From Anabaena azotica FACHB-119 (GTDB taxonomy: Bacteria > Cyanobacteriota > Cyanobacteriia > Cyanobacteriales > Nostocaceae), in contig NZ_JACJSG010000006.1 of the NCBI RefSeq assembly GCF_014697625.1, positions 1 through 64,000 of the forward strand: DNA of 64,000 nt. The letters are read 5' to 3'. The notes beneath the pieces are model-generated. The model saw only the letters and a program-made list of their open reading frames with translations, was not told the origin of the DNA and did not search any database. Shown in pieces: positions 25,087 through 33,784 of this stretch (position 1 is its first letter; each line of letters starts with the position of its first letter). The position numbers and the translations under genes are program-made.

Positions 25087-25460
25087 AATCTTGCTCCTTA
25101 TTTCTAAGCAGATTTGTTGACTTTATCAGCCAGTAAAAATCTTGTTTTTATTCGTTCTCAATTTAGCTAAGGAATTTAGTTAGGTTCATGACCCATTGGT
25201 GGGAAAGATTTTCACTGAGCCTGAACTTTTGACGTATATAGCAGGGGACAGGTGACAGGTGACAGGTAACAGTCTTTATATCTGTCGCATTCTTTTTTCA
25301 AATTGGTATTAGGTAAGAAACAGCCCTGGTTTGGAGAGGGGTTTTCCAGATATAGCAGTAGCCACAGAGGTGAGGACATTGATAAATCGTAAAATCTTTA
25401 TCTACAGGAGCTTTTAAACCTGTCACCTATCACCTGCTATACCGTTAAAACTCAGGTTCC
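25087..25460. other. Intergenic region, repeats only
   Basis: AT-rich promoter region of the KGG gene to about 25215, a half copy of the family G element (TATAGCAGGGGACAGGTGAC from 25221), then a full copy at 25351-25441 ending 20 bases before the TonB receptor stop codon. Confidence 0.65.
25351..25441. mobile_element. MITE family G copy, 3' side of the TonB receptor gene
   Basis: 91 bases from TATAGCAGTAGCCACAGAGG to CACCTGCTATA. Same orientation as the copy at 27726-27823 on the other side of the gene. Confidence 0.7.
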
Positions 25461-27575
25461 CTATATACTCGAACTTAAACCCAAACGGAAAGTAAACCCA
25501 GGACTATAAATTCGATTAACTCGCTCATATTGTTCACCTAGTAAGTTTTCTAAGTAAACTGTCAACCCTAAAGTCTGAGTTAAGGGAATACGACCGCTTA
25601 AATCTAGATTCACATAAGATGAGACGAAATCTGTGGTTGTTTCACCAGGGCGGGTGAAAAAAGCTCTCCGCGCACCGCTATTGTAGGTAACATATAGGTT
25701 TGCCTGCCATCCTGAGTTTTGATAACCTATACCTGTTTGCAATACAGAATAAGGAATCATCCCCAACTGTAAACCTCTTTCTGCACCTGTTTTAATTTTG
25801 GCATCTGTATAAGTGTAGTTGAGAAAAGTTGACCAATTATTAGCAAAATTTAATCGCAAGGCTGCTTCTAAACCATTGGTATCTACTAAACCAATATTTG
25901 CCCATCTTCCGCCTACAACTCCTAGACGATTACTCAAACTACTACCAAAATAAGTAAACTGTCCTGCTAAATTCTCTGCTAACTTAATATCTATCCCCGC
26001 AGTCCAAGAGGAACCGGTTTCTGGTTTTAAATTGGGGTTTGGTTCCCAACCATGAACTGTATCATAAAAATATAATTGATCTAACCCAGGATTACGTTGT
26101 CCGCCCGCCCAACTACCACGCACAGCAACTAATGGGCTAACAGCGTAACGTAAACCCACACTGGGGTTAAGATAATTGCCAAACTGAGTATCAAAACTTT
26201 GTCTCAGTCCTAAATCTAGGCGGAAACTATTAGTAATATCCCATGAATTGACGGCAAATAAAGCTGTATTTAATACATCTCTATTTTCAGCTTCGTTAAA
26301 AGCGCTTCTATTAGGACTAGAGCTTAAGGCATTACCGTTTAAGTTAGTATTTTTTAAATCCCATCCCCAACGTAAATTGTTGTTGGCAGCAATTTTCCAA
26401 TCATGGTCAATTCTAGCTGTGAATTGTTGTGTATCTAAATCACCTGTACGATAAAATTCTCTACCATTAAAAACTGTGGGGCCATAGGTACTGAAATAAT
26501 TCCGGTTATAGCCTAATGTAGTTGTCAGGTTAGAGGTATTGCCATTACCAAGGCGCGTTTTCCAAGATAAACCAAAATTTAAACCATCATGGTCTAGGCG
26601 GTCTCTTTGTAGAGGAAAACCAAAATAAACTAAGCCTCTACGACTGCTAAGTGCGGTGATATCTAAATTTAGTGAGTTTCTTGGATTTAAATCTATGCCA
26701 ATATTGCCAAAGTAAGTGCTAGTTGCTGTATCTGCATTTGATAAGAAACCTTGAGAATCCCGGTTTGCTGCACCTACAGGCACACGATAACGGTTATCTA
26801 TAAAGAATCTTTCAAAGCTAAAGTTATATTTGGCTGCACCAAGTGAACCGCTAAAACTAAACTGTTGATTATTTAAATTTAAGGAGCCAAATTCTAAACT
26901 ACTGGATAATTTAGGTTTACCGAAACCTTCTTTAGTGATGATATTAACTACTCCACCAAAGGCTGAGGAACCATACAAAGCAGAGGTGACACCGCTAGAT
27001 AATTCAACTCGTTCAATGGATTCTACAGGGATGCTATTGAGGTCAGTTGTACCATGATATGTGTTGACATTGTTGTTAATTGGTCTACCATTGATGAGGA
27101 ATACAGATTGATTGATTGAGGCTCCCCGATAATAAGTACCTGTGTGAATATCTGCACCATGACCAACATCATTGACGGCAAAACCGGGCATTCTTTTTAA
27201 GACATCTGCGACGCTGCTAGCACCTTGTTTTTTAATTTCTTCTTGATCTATAACGTAGGTAGGTGTAGATTCTGGGATTGTCTCTGGTTCGGCGATCGCC
27301 TCTATAGTAATATCTACATCATCATCAGTATTTTCTTCCTTTGCTGGCTGTACGTTTGGCTGATTTTCTGGAGTTGACCCGCTTGGCGTAGCTTGAGTTA
27401 ATAATTCAGCACTAGTTATGGGTAACTGAATTTCACTTAAATACGGAATATTTGTATTATCACTTTGTTGAGTAATTTCCGTATCACTACCCAAGGCAGG
27501 CAATGCTAAAAATAAACTCGGAAACGCAGCAGACAGCCAAAATAAGCTCTTTTTCACTTGCTTGCTCACACACAC
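25461..27575 (-). CDS. TonB-dependent outer-membrane receptor
   Basis: A 704-residue outer-membrane transporter energised by TonB/ExbBD. Residues 1-29 are a signal peptide. A Pro/Glu/Asp-rich spacer follows, then the plug domain (about 105-225): TYVIDQEEIKKQGASSVADV, GTYYRGASINQSVFLINGRP and SSGVTSALYGSSAFGGVVNI, after which the 22-strand barrel runs to the C-terminus. The barrel has the TonB-receptor block NLKPETGSSWTAGIDIKLAE. There is no AMIN domain, unlike many Anabaena siderophore receptors; the plug looks BtuB/catecholate-like, but the ligand is uncertain. The start is GTG (27575 or 27569). A 23-base palindrome lies immediately upstream (27579-27601). Confidence 0.92.
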   Translation of the reverse strand: MCVSKQVKKSLFWLSAAFPSLFLALPALGSDTEITQQSDNTNIPYLSEIQLPITSAELLTQATPSGSTPENQPNVQPAKEENTDDDVDITIEAIAEPETIPESTPTYVIDQEEIKKQGASSVADVLKRMPGFAVNDVGHGADIHTGTYYRGASINQSVFLINGRPINNNVNTYHGTTDLNSIPVESIERVELSSGVTSALYGSSAFGGVVNIITKEGFGKPKLSSSLEFGSLNLNNQQFSFSGSLGAAKYNFSFERFFIDNRYRVPVGAANRDSQGFLSNADTATSTYFGNIGIDLNPRNSLNLDITALSSRRGLVYFGFPLQRDRLDHDGLNFGLSWKTRLGNGNTSNLTTTLGYNRNYFSTYGPTVFNGREFYRTGDLDTQQFTARIDHDWKIAANNNLRWGWDLKNTNLNGNALSSSPNRSAFNEAENRDVLNTALFAVNSWDITNSFRLDLGLRQSFDTQFGNYLNPSVGLRYAVSPLVAVRGSWAGGQRNPGLDQLYFYDTVHGWEPNPNLKPETGSSWTAGIDIKLAENLAGQFTYFGSSLSNRLGVVGGRWANIGLVDTNGLEAALRLNFANNWSTFLNYTYTDAKIKTGAERGLQLGMIPYSVLQTGIGYQNSGWQANLYVTYNSGARRAFFTRPGETTTDFVSSYVNLDLSGRIPLTQTLGLTVYLENLLGEQYERVNRIYSPGFTFRLGLSSSI

Positions 27576-27578
27576 AGT

Positions 27579-27601
27579 AGTAACAATTACTAAGTGTTAC
27601 T
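27579..27601. promoter_or_regulatory. Candidate operator at the TonB receptor start
   Basis: Perfect inverted repeat AGTAACA (27579-27585) and TGTTACT (27595-27601), spacer 9 bases, only three bases upstream of the GTG. It does not look like a Fur box. Confidence 0.45.
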
Positions 27602-27725
27602 GTTACTATATTTGTGCTAATTGCGTCAAAAGACAGGCTGTCATACTTCCCGGCGATCGCAATTAAGAGAAAGGGGAAAGGAATAAGTCTTTACCCCCTC
27701 TTGGTCAATTCTATGGACTGTAGAC

Positions 27726-27823
27726 TATAGCAGTAGCCACATAGGTTAGGACATTGATGAATCACAAAATCTTTATAGTAAGCAGGTTTTGAACCTATCA
27801 CCTGTCCCCTGTCCCCTGCTATA
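27726..27823. mobile_element. MITE family G copy, 5' side of the TonB receptor gene
   Basis: 98 bases from TATAGCAGTAGCCACATAGG to CCCCTGCTATA, in direct orientation relative to 25351-25441. Confidence 0.7.
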
Positions 27824-27831
27824 ATGACTAA

Positions 27832-28488
27832 TTAAAGTCTTCGTTCCAAAATTGCTTTGATGTTGGGGATAGCAGCTGCAATAGCGGTGAAGTCTGGAGT
27901 CGTTTTTTGCCAGCTTTCTCGTTCCTCTAGTCGTTCCGCCCAAGCCAACAAACGTGGATAATCATCCAAAGAGAATCCAAACAGAGTTAAAGAGGGAATT
28001 AATGTACCTGCAACTACTTCGGCTAGTGTAAAGTTTTCGCCAGCAAAATAAGTCTGCGCTCCTAAAAGGGTTTCATAAAACCGTAAAATTTTTGTTACAG
28101 TTTCCTGGGCTGATTCTAGCTTTTTGGGATCAGTGTCTAGTTCCACTAATGGTCTAGTTAAGATCACAGTAGCAGGCTGAAGCTCGGTTACTGTGATCAT
28201 TTCTACCATACGAACGGTAGCGATCGCCGCCGCTTCGCTAGGAATTAGGGATGGATGAGGATACTTTGCTTCCAGATAATCTAAAATCGCCAACGATTCC
28301 ACCACAGGTAAGCCATCATCTACTATCGCAGGTACGCGCTGGAGGGGATTAATAGCAGTGAATTGGTCTTGAAATTGATCCCCATCAAGATTCAATAACA
28401 ATGGTTCAAATGGAATTTGTTTTTCTAGTAGGGCTACCCAAACTCGACGGGCGTTAATAGAGATGGGATTGTAGTAAAACTCTAGCAT
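27832..28488 (-). CDS. Glutathione S-transferase family protein
   Basis: A 218-residue cytosolic GST. The N-terminal thioredoxin-like domain (1-80) has LEFYYNPISINARRVWVALL with a Ser/Asn active-site region, then NPLQRVPAIVDDGLPVVESLAILDYLE, where the cis-proline and the glutathione-binding ES motif are clear. The all-helical C-terminal domain includes FAGENFTLAEVVAGTLIPSL. It probably conjugates or reduces electrophiles or peroxides; substrate unknown. Monocistronic. Confidence 0.9.
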   Translation of the reverse strand: MLEFYYNPISINARRVWVALLEKQIPFEPLLLNLDGDQFQDQFTAINPLQRVPAIVDDGLPVVESLAILDYLEAKYPHPSLIPSEAAAIATVRMVEMITVTELQPATVILTRPLVELDTDPKKLESAQETVTKILRFYETLLGAQTYFAGENFTLAEVVAGTLIPSLTLFGFSLDDYPRLLAWAERLEERESWQKTTPDFTAIAAAIPNIKAILERRL

Positions 28489-28669
28489 CGCAACCTTAAG
28501 TTACAAACTACGCTCTTCACTATAAGGCTCATAGTTAAAATTTTTGCTACTTTATCTCATATCATTTGTAACGCTTATAATAAGCATTTTTCATGAAATA
28601 AAGAGGTACATTACTCTAGGCTCTAGTCCCCAATCTCTAACCTCTCTCCTTGGTAATCGGTAAAAGCTT

Positions 28670-29020
28670 ATGTCCAATACTCTTCTCACACTGAACCTAG
28701 TTGAAGGTTCCGTCTCTTTCAGTTTTTCCCCCCAAGCGGCGCGGGAATTAAAGGCGGAGATTGACCAACTAATGGAACGCCTCAAGGCTGTTAGTACTAA
28801 ACCAGCTTCAGGTGCTAAGGTAACTCCCCAACCACCCTTAGAATATCGTTACACGGGCGAGGTTTTCTTGGAAATTTTCTGTAATCCCAATATCTGGCCT
28901 AGCCCTTTTGCAGCCAAGGTATTACTTACCGTTCGTGATGTCAGCATTCGCTTAACTACAGAAGCTGAACTTACAAGAGTGATTGAAGATATTAATCAGT
29001 ATTTAGACCAGGTTGGTTGA
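28670..29020 (+). CDS. Conserved hypothetical protein (116 aa)
   Basis: I recognise no named domain. The protein is compact and mixed alpha/beta: a beta-rich start (LLTLNLVEGSVSFSFSPQAA), an amphipathic helix (RELKAEIDQLMERLKAVS), a Pro-rich spacer, then EVFLEIFCNPNIWPSPFAAK, VLLTVRDVSIRLTTEAELTR and VIEDINQYLDQ. The ordered codon use and absence of low complexity support a real gene. The ATG at 28670 follows a repeat-like CTAACCTCTCTCC stretch with no obvious ribosome-binding site. It stands alone, upstream of a nest of MITEs. Confidence 0.65.
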   Translation: MSNTLLTLNLVEGSVSFSFSPQAARELKAEIDQLMERLKAVSTKPASGAKVTPQPPLEYRYTGEVFLEIFCNPNIWPSPFAAKVLLTVRDVSIRLTTEAELTRVIEDINQYLDQVG

Positions 29021-29038
29021 CACTCGCCGCAATAACTG

Positions 29039-29274
29039 ATATGTTTCGCCTTCTCAATAAGCTGACGTGAGTTCGATGAACCTCTCCCTCCCAACCTCCC
29101 CTAAAAGGCGTTCGCGTAGCGTCTCCGTCAGGAGAGGGAGGAGAAACGAAAACCTCACCCTCTTACTCCCCTCTCCTCGAAGGAGAGGGGTTGGGGGTGA
29201 GGTCAAAACAACGCTTGTCGAACTCACGTTAAGCTGGTGGCTCCCTGCACTCCCCACCCTACGAAATAACTGTT
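29039..29274. mobile_element. MITE family D remnant, split by two other elements
   Basis: Left part (about 29039-29064, CGCCTTCTCAATAAGCTG) and middle part (29230-29268, AAGCTGGTGG ... CACCCTACGAAATAAC) match family D. They are separated by the family C element, and the right part is lost at the family B insertion at 29275. Confidence 0.65.
29065..29229. mobile_element. MITE family C, 12-bp TIR and 7-bp target duplication
   Basis: 165 bases with perfect inverted ends ACGTGAGTTCGA and TCGAACTCACGT, flanked by TAAGCTG at 29058-29064 and 29230-29236. The interior has two GGAGAGGG-type palindromes and GCGTAGCGTCTCCGTC. Confidence 0.88.
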
Positions 29275-29417
29275 AGGACTTACGCATAAAAACGAAAAAT
29301 CAAGGGTTTGGGCAAGGGTGTAGGGGTATAGGGGTGTAAATCTTTAAAACCCTTACACCCTTACACCCTTACCCCCCTACACCCTGTCTCAACAGATAAC
29401 CTTGGTGCGTAAGTCCT
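29275..29417. mobile_element. MITE family B, 5-bp target duplication
   Basis: 143 bases from AGGACTTACGC to GCGTAAGTCCT, with TGTAGGGGTATAGGGGTG and its complement forming an inner stem. ACTGT occurs at 29269-29273 and 29419-29423, one base outside each end. Confidence 0.8.
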
Positions 29418-29688
29418 GACTGTGTAGATGCGGTTAGAAACCGCCCATTTTCTCAAAAAAACTACCGGAGCAGTTTCACATGGAAAACCGCCCCGGTGAG
29501 AGAATCTGGATAAATTAATCAAGTTAATAGAGGTAATCTACACAAAAGCTTTTTTTAGGCACTCGTTAAATTGCAGAACTTGTAGAAAATGGAAAATAGG
29601 GGACTTTGGATCGGGATGGAATTGGTCAAATCTAGTTATGGAGGCGTAAACTCCCAATCCAAAATCACAATTATTGAGGAATTTTGAA
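29418..29688. other. Intergenic, nothing recognised
   Basis: No gene is supported between the family B element and the DUF4327 stop codon. A GATGCGGTTAGAAACCGCCC hairpin occurs at 29426-29446; a relative is near 41366. Confidence 0.5.
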
Positions 29689-29925
29689 TTAGTCGTTGTC
29701 CCATTGTTCTCGACCGATGAGGTCGCCAATGCGATCGCGTAATAAGAAGTCACATTTCTCTAACTCACACTCTACACAAACCCACTCTCTCGCAGGAATG
29801 TATTGGCAGAGTGTATAGATAGGCTGTTGTCTGCTAACCATTCCTTTTTCTACTAATCGGCGTGCTTCGTCCTGAATTACGTCCAAAGAGTAGTAATTGA
29901 TAGAGGACACCGTATTCACACTCAT
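29689..29925 (-). CDS. DUF4327 family protein
   Basis: A small cyanobacterial protein of unknown function. The whole DUF4327 signature is present: YYSLDVIQDEARRLVEKGMV, SRQQPIYTLCQYIPAREWVC, then VECELEKCDFLLRDRIGDLI and GREQW. The three cysteines are grouped, but whether they bind metal is unknown. I choose the ATG at 29925 (78 residues, MSVNTVSSINYY); the frame is open upstream to 29970 but the extra 15 residues are basic and not family-like. Monocistronic. Confidence 0.85.
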   Translation of the reverse strand: MSVNTVSSINYYSLDVIQDEARRLVEKGMVSRQQPIYTLCQYIPAREWVCVECELEKCDFLLRDRIGDLIGREQWDND

Positions 29926-31099
29926 GATTTTTACTCGCAAATTTACACTTAACGTTCTGTTCGCTCTCAATTATGGCAACAAATATGACCGGGATTGGTC
30001 TAGGGCGGATTTTTTTGTATTTTACTATACGGAACTATTTTCATTTTGACGCTAGACACCCTCAAAATATTTAAAGAAATATTAAGAATGTCAAAATTTC
30101 CTGACATTAGTTCCCAAAGCTGCACACAACAAGATACCGAGGTTGCTAAATTAATTGCTGCAATTGATGATTCATCGGGGTCAACAAGATCAAGAATGTC
30201 GGCTAAATCTACCTTGAGAGTAGATTCTTTAAAAGAAAAAAGTTCATTAAGTTAGATGACATAGACCGGAAATTATGGATATGAAAGCATTTCTATAACC
30301 CTTAAATTCAGCAAACCCAACAGTCATAATGCAAAGTCGCGGTATAAACTGTTGCCAGAATAAGGCTAAATTACACTAGGAAGACAGGAAATGTGCCATA
30401 AGTTAATAATTTCTTAAAGCGACCTGTAATTTATTAGCGATGGATATTATCAGGACTAGCTGATTCTTTGAGAGAGATATCTGTCAAAGCTTTAAATCAC
30501 ATCCCTCTAGGGTAACAGTAGCTAGATAGAGACATATCCCGCTTACGGCGTAACTCAAAAGCTGCAATTGTTACAATCACTACTCAAGTCATAATTCCAT
30601 AACATATATTTACGTTAAGTAAAATTAAGGAATTATAAACTTACGTTTAACATGAAAATTTGTCTCTCAGTGAACCTTTCCAGACCAGAAATAGCAAGGT
30701 GGTCAAATGGTAACATCACTGACAACACAAGTCTTAGGGGTTCTCACCCCTGATTTTACAGTTATCAGTTATCAGTTATCAGTTATCAGTTATCAGTTAT
30801 CAGTTATCAGTTATCAGTTATCAGTTATCAGTTATCAGTTATCAAGTCTCAACAGACAACCTTGGGGTGTAAGTCCTGAAAGTGCTGAATTGCATATTCA
30901 ATACCCATAAATTTAAACAGACGCGATTGAGTCATACCATTTCACGAAAAGTATGATACAGATGTAAACTTGGAAAGTCTTGCTGCATCTAAGTTTTTTA
31001 ATGGCGAATTGTAAATGGGTGTCACGTCTGTTAAATTTTGGCTGATTATTCAGCGCTGGCTAAAAATACTAATCTGTTGAATTACCCTAGCCTGTATGA
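29926..31099. other. Long region without a convincing gene
   Basis: A 55-codon plus-strand frame at 30088-30255 (MSKFPDISSQSCTQQDTEVA start) is unassigned and not called. A 12-copy STRR array is at 30759-30843, followed by a family B right-arm fragment (30846-30878, CTCAACAGACAACCTTGGGG then TGTAAGTCCT). The rest is AT-rich with no recognisable feature. Confidence 0.5.
30759..30843. repeat. STRR array, 12 copies of CAGTTAT
   Basis: About twelve perfect tandem copies of the heptamer CAGTTAT, the longest uninterrupted heptamer run outside mutL in this window. Confidence 0.95.
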
Positions 31100-31504
31100 T
31101 CACTCGTCATCTTCTAACGATTCATCTGCTGCTGGTATATTGTCAAGCGATCGCTCATTTTCTAATCTGTTTAACAGCGATAATACTTTTGTGCCTCGTT
31201 CGATGGAACGGTCTTCGATGAAGATAACTTCTGGAGTGCGACGTAGCCTAACTCTTGCACCTAGTTCGCTGCGGACAAAACCTGTAGCGGATTTTAAGCC
31301 AGCCATTGTTTCGGCTTTGGCTTCTTCTGTACCATAGATGCTGACGTAGATTTTGGCGTGTTGTAAATCTCCAGAAACATCTACATCTGTAACGCTGACC
31401 ATACCTGTACCCACACGATCATCTTTGATACCGTTAATTAGCATTTGGCTAACTTCCCGTTTAATTAATTCAGCAACACGGGAGACGCGGCGATTTGTAG
31501 CCAT
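31100..31504 (-). CDS. rbfA: Ribosome-binding factor A
   Basis: RbfA is a KH-fold protein needed for 16S rRNA 5'-end processing and cold adaptation; it binds free 30S subunits. The 134-residue protein has the family start [20 protein letters not shown], the block [20 protein letters not shown] and the end [19 protein letters not shown], followed by an acidic tail ([11 protein letters not shown]). The ATG at 31504 is chosen because GAGGAGGGAAG ends five bases before it. It follows the DUF751 gene (89-base gap) on the same strand, an arrangement I recall from other cyanobacteria, so they are probably one transcript. Confidence 0.95.
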   Translation of the reverse strand: MATNRRVSRVAELIKREVSQMLINGIKDDRVGTGMVSVTDVDVSGDLQHAKIYVSIYGTEEAKAETMAGLKSATGFVRSELGARVRLRRTPEVIFIEDRSIERGTKVLSLLNRLENERSLDNIPAADESLEDDE

Positions 31505-31593
31505 AAAAACTTCCCTCCTCACAGAGGTTGGACAACAACATCAATTTCAGTCAAAAAGGACAACACCAACACTTAGCATCAGGATGTCCTAGC

Positions 31594-31800
31594 CTAGATT
31601 GTACCTAAGCCTAGCATGGCGCGTAAGGTAAAGGTAATGAAAGCCAGCCCGCCTACAAGTAAACCGAGAACGGCAATTAAGGTAACTGGACGTTTCAATA
31701 ATGGGAATAGGGGGGCAAAAGTGTTGAGGAAAATACCCAATACAATAGAAATTAAATAGCGGGGGTAGCGAAAAACGTTATCCCAAAATCCGTCAAACAT
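31594..31800 (-). CDS. DUF751 family small membrane protein
   Basis: A 68-residue hydrophobic protein with the DUF751 signature FDGFWDNVFRYPRYLISIVL. Two predicted membrane helices (about 15-36 and 40-62) are joined by PLLKRPVTLI. DUF751 proteins occur in cyanobacteria and as plastid Ycf33-like proteins; their role is unknown. It is the first gene of a probable DUF751-rbfA unit. Confidence 0.88.
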   Translation of the reverse strand: MFDGFWDNVFRYPRYLISIVLGIFLNTFAPLFPLLKRPVTLIAVLGLLVGGLAFITFTLRAMLGLGTI

Positions 31801-31957
31801 TTTAATTGAGGCTGCCTTGTTATATACTTAATGTTCGTTTTGATTTACTTTATCAACATAATTGTAATCCAACTTGGCAGAAAAATCCGCAATTAATATA
31901 AAATTTGCTTCGTTAGTTAGATTTGCTATATTTAGTAGCCTGTAGCTTAGTCTGAGT

Positions 31958-32794
31958 GTGATGGTGAGCCAAATCCCCAAACAAACTTGCCCACGTCCAT
32001 TTTTAAAGTGGGCTGGGGGTAAAACCAGGTTAATTCCACAATATGAGCCATATTTACCTAAGAATTACCAAACTTACTATGAGCCGTTCTTAGGTGGTGG
32101 TGCTTTATTCTTTTATCTGCGACCCAAGAAGGCTGTTTTAACTGATATTAATTTTGATCTGATTACGACTTATTGCTGTGTGCGCGATCGCGTTGAGGAA
32201 TTGATTGCACTCTTACAGGAGCATAAGAGTAAACACAATCGAGATTATTATTATACTGTACGCGGCAAAACCGTTGATGATGAATTAGAACAGGCGGCAA
32301 GATTTATTTATCTTAATAAAACTTGTTATAACGGTCTTTATCGAGTCAATTCTCAAGGGAAGTTTAACGTTCCTTTAGGGAAATATATTAATCCTAATAT
32401 TTGTCAAGAAGACTTACTTAGAGCCGCTTCAGCCGTACTTTCCACTGCCAAAATTCAGCAGGCAGATTTTACCGAAGTGCTGAATTATGCTACCAGCAGT
32501 GACGATTTTGTTTTTTTCGATCCGCCTTATTATCCTATTAGTAGCACTAGCTATTTTACAGGTTATAGTCAAAATTCTTTCGGGGAAAAAGACCAAGAAC
32601 GTTTAAGAAATACTTGTGCAGAATTGGCTAGCAATGGTGTTAAAGTTGCGGTGTGTAATTCTGACAGTGAATTTATTAAAAAAATATATCAAGAAATAGG
32701 TTTTAATATTTATTCCATCGAAGCTGCACGTTCAATCAACTCTAATACAAAAAAAAGAGGGGCAATTCAAGAATTACTCATTACATCTTACTAA
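31958..32794 (+). CDS. D12-class DNA adenine N6-methyltransferase (Dam-like)
   Basis: Transfers methyl from AdoMet to adenine in a short DNA site. The 278-residue protein has the D12 class N-terminus PFLKWAGGKTRLIPQYEPYL (AdoMet motif I), EPFLGGGALFFYL, the RFIYLNKTCYNGLYRVNSQG block that in Dam contacts DNA, and the catalytic DPPY motif in FVFFDPPYYP. Its last 14 bases overlap the last bases of the convergent nuclease gene, which suggests a type II restriction-modification pair. The recognition sequence cannot be read here; GATC and GATATC enzymes have related methylases. The N-terminal MMVS gives two possible starts three bases apart. Confidence 0.92.
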   Translation: MMVSQIPKQTCPRPFLKWAGGKTRLIPQYEPYLPKNYQTYYEPFLGGGALFFYLRPKKAVLTDINFDLITTYCCVRDRVEELIALLQEHKSKHNRDYYYTVRGKTVDDELEQAARFIYLNKTCYNGLYRVNSQGKFNVPLGKYINPNICQEDLLRAASAVLSTAKIQQADFTEVLNYATSSDDFVFFDPPYYPISSTSYFTGYSQNSFGEKDQERLRNTCAELASNGVKVAVCNSDSEFIKKIYQEIGFNIYSIEAARSINSNTKKRGAIQELLITSY

Positions 32795-33260
32795 AAGTTT
32801 TATTAGCCCAAGCGATAAACCTGTCGAGGGTATGCACTGCCAGGAGATTATGATTAAAATTAACTTGTCGTCTTAACCAATTAATTGCCCCTTCTCTCAT
32901 CCCTTCACCGCCGATGACAACAATAGTTGGTGCTGGATAATATTCTTGGATATTCAAGTTCAAATAAGGAAACTTTTCATCAACCGAACCACCACTTTCT
33001 TGCCATTTACATTCAATGATTAATTCTGGGGTATTTGTTGGTAATCCCACAACATAAAAATCAACTTTTAGCGATGTTTGATAAACTCCATTCCCGATAT
33101 AAACTTGTTTAGCGTAGCGTTTTTTTAATAAACTGGCGTTAAGTAAATATTCTCTTGTGACATGATTTCCGATTTGAAAATATTCATAAGCAGTTAGTAT
33201 GGCTTCTACATTAGTTTCCAGAATCCTACCTGACTGATTTGCTTTTGCACCCGGAGTCAT
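32781..33260 (-). CDS. Putative type II restriction endonuclease, PD-(D/E)XK fold
   Basis: A 159-residue protein on the opposite strand to the methylase, tail-to-tail and overlapping it by 14 bases. A PD-(D/E)XK core is visible: LKVDFYVVG (metal-binding Asp), then LIIECKWQESGGSVDEKFPY with the ExK pair. The end TIVVIGGEGMREGAINWLRR resembles the C-terminal strand-helix of such nucleases. The ATG at 33260 is chosen for the GGAGAG four bases upstream; 33272 is an alternative TTG. The pairing with a Dam-like methylase argues for restriction, but a structural homologue without cutting activity is possible. Confidence 0.75.
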   Translation of the reverse strand: MTPGAKANQSGRILETNVEAILTAYEYFQIGNHVTREYLLNASLLKKRYAKQVYIGNGVYQTSLKVDFYVVGLPTNTPELIIECKWQESGGSVDEKFPYLNLNIQEYYPAPTIVVIGGEGMREGAINWLRRQVNFNHNLLAVHTLDRFIAWANKTFSKM

Positions 33261-33360
33261 GTTTCTCTCCAATCATTCTGCACCAACCCTAGTTATATCA
33301 ATTTTCAATTGAGATTTGATCAGGCTATTTTTTAGTACAATTGCACTAAATAAGTCTGGA

Positions 33361-33501
33361 AATGTTGACAAAAAAATCTGGGTTAAGGGACTAAATGCAA
33401 AATGTCGGGTGCGTCAGTAGGAAAACCCCTAGCTACACCAAAAAAATATTTAACTGACGCACCCTACAAACTAGGAATGTTGACAAAAAAATCTGGGTTA
33501 A
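33361..33501. repeat. 26-bp direct repeats flanking a family A-type core
   Basis: AATGTTGACAAAAAAATCTG plus GGTTAA occurs identically at 33361-33386 and 33476-33501. Between them is GGGTGCGTCAGT ... ACTGACGCACCCTAC, the same inner core as the family A elements but without their ends. The rest of 33273-33784 has no gene. Confidence 0.75.
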
Positions 33502-33784
33502 AAGTAATATCCAATTTGAATAAACACCTATAATTAAGGTATGTGGTTGGCGATCGCCATTCAATCACAAGGCTCAGACCGTTCCAAAGAATGCCTGATA
33601 CATAAACATGGGTGTGGACGCACAGCAGCCAGTCCCTACGGGTAAAAGCCTCAATACCAGATAACTAGCCCCCAGTCGCCAACCTCAAGAAAGAAATCTC
33701 AATAATAAATGAACTTTTCTATTAATATTGAATTACTGACTACAGAAATTCAGCATTAACTTAGCTATCATCTGAGGTTTGACC

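Noticed and set aside
27576..27725. Cobalamin riboswitch upstream of the TonB receptor
   Set aside because: No GCCACTG B12-box and the leader is too short between the start codon and the MITE.
30046..30255. 69-codon plus-strand frame with AKLIAAIDDSSGSTRSRM
   Set aside because: Faintly HEAT-repeat-like but too short, with a TTG start and no ribosome-binding site.
30703..30755. tRNA-like segment (GGTGGTCAAATGGTAAC, then a GGGG...CCCC arm)
   Set aside because: The D-arm and acceptor stem do not pair, and the right-hand arm has the wrong loop.
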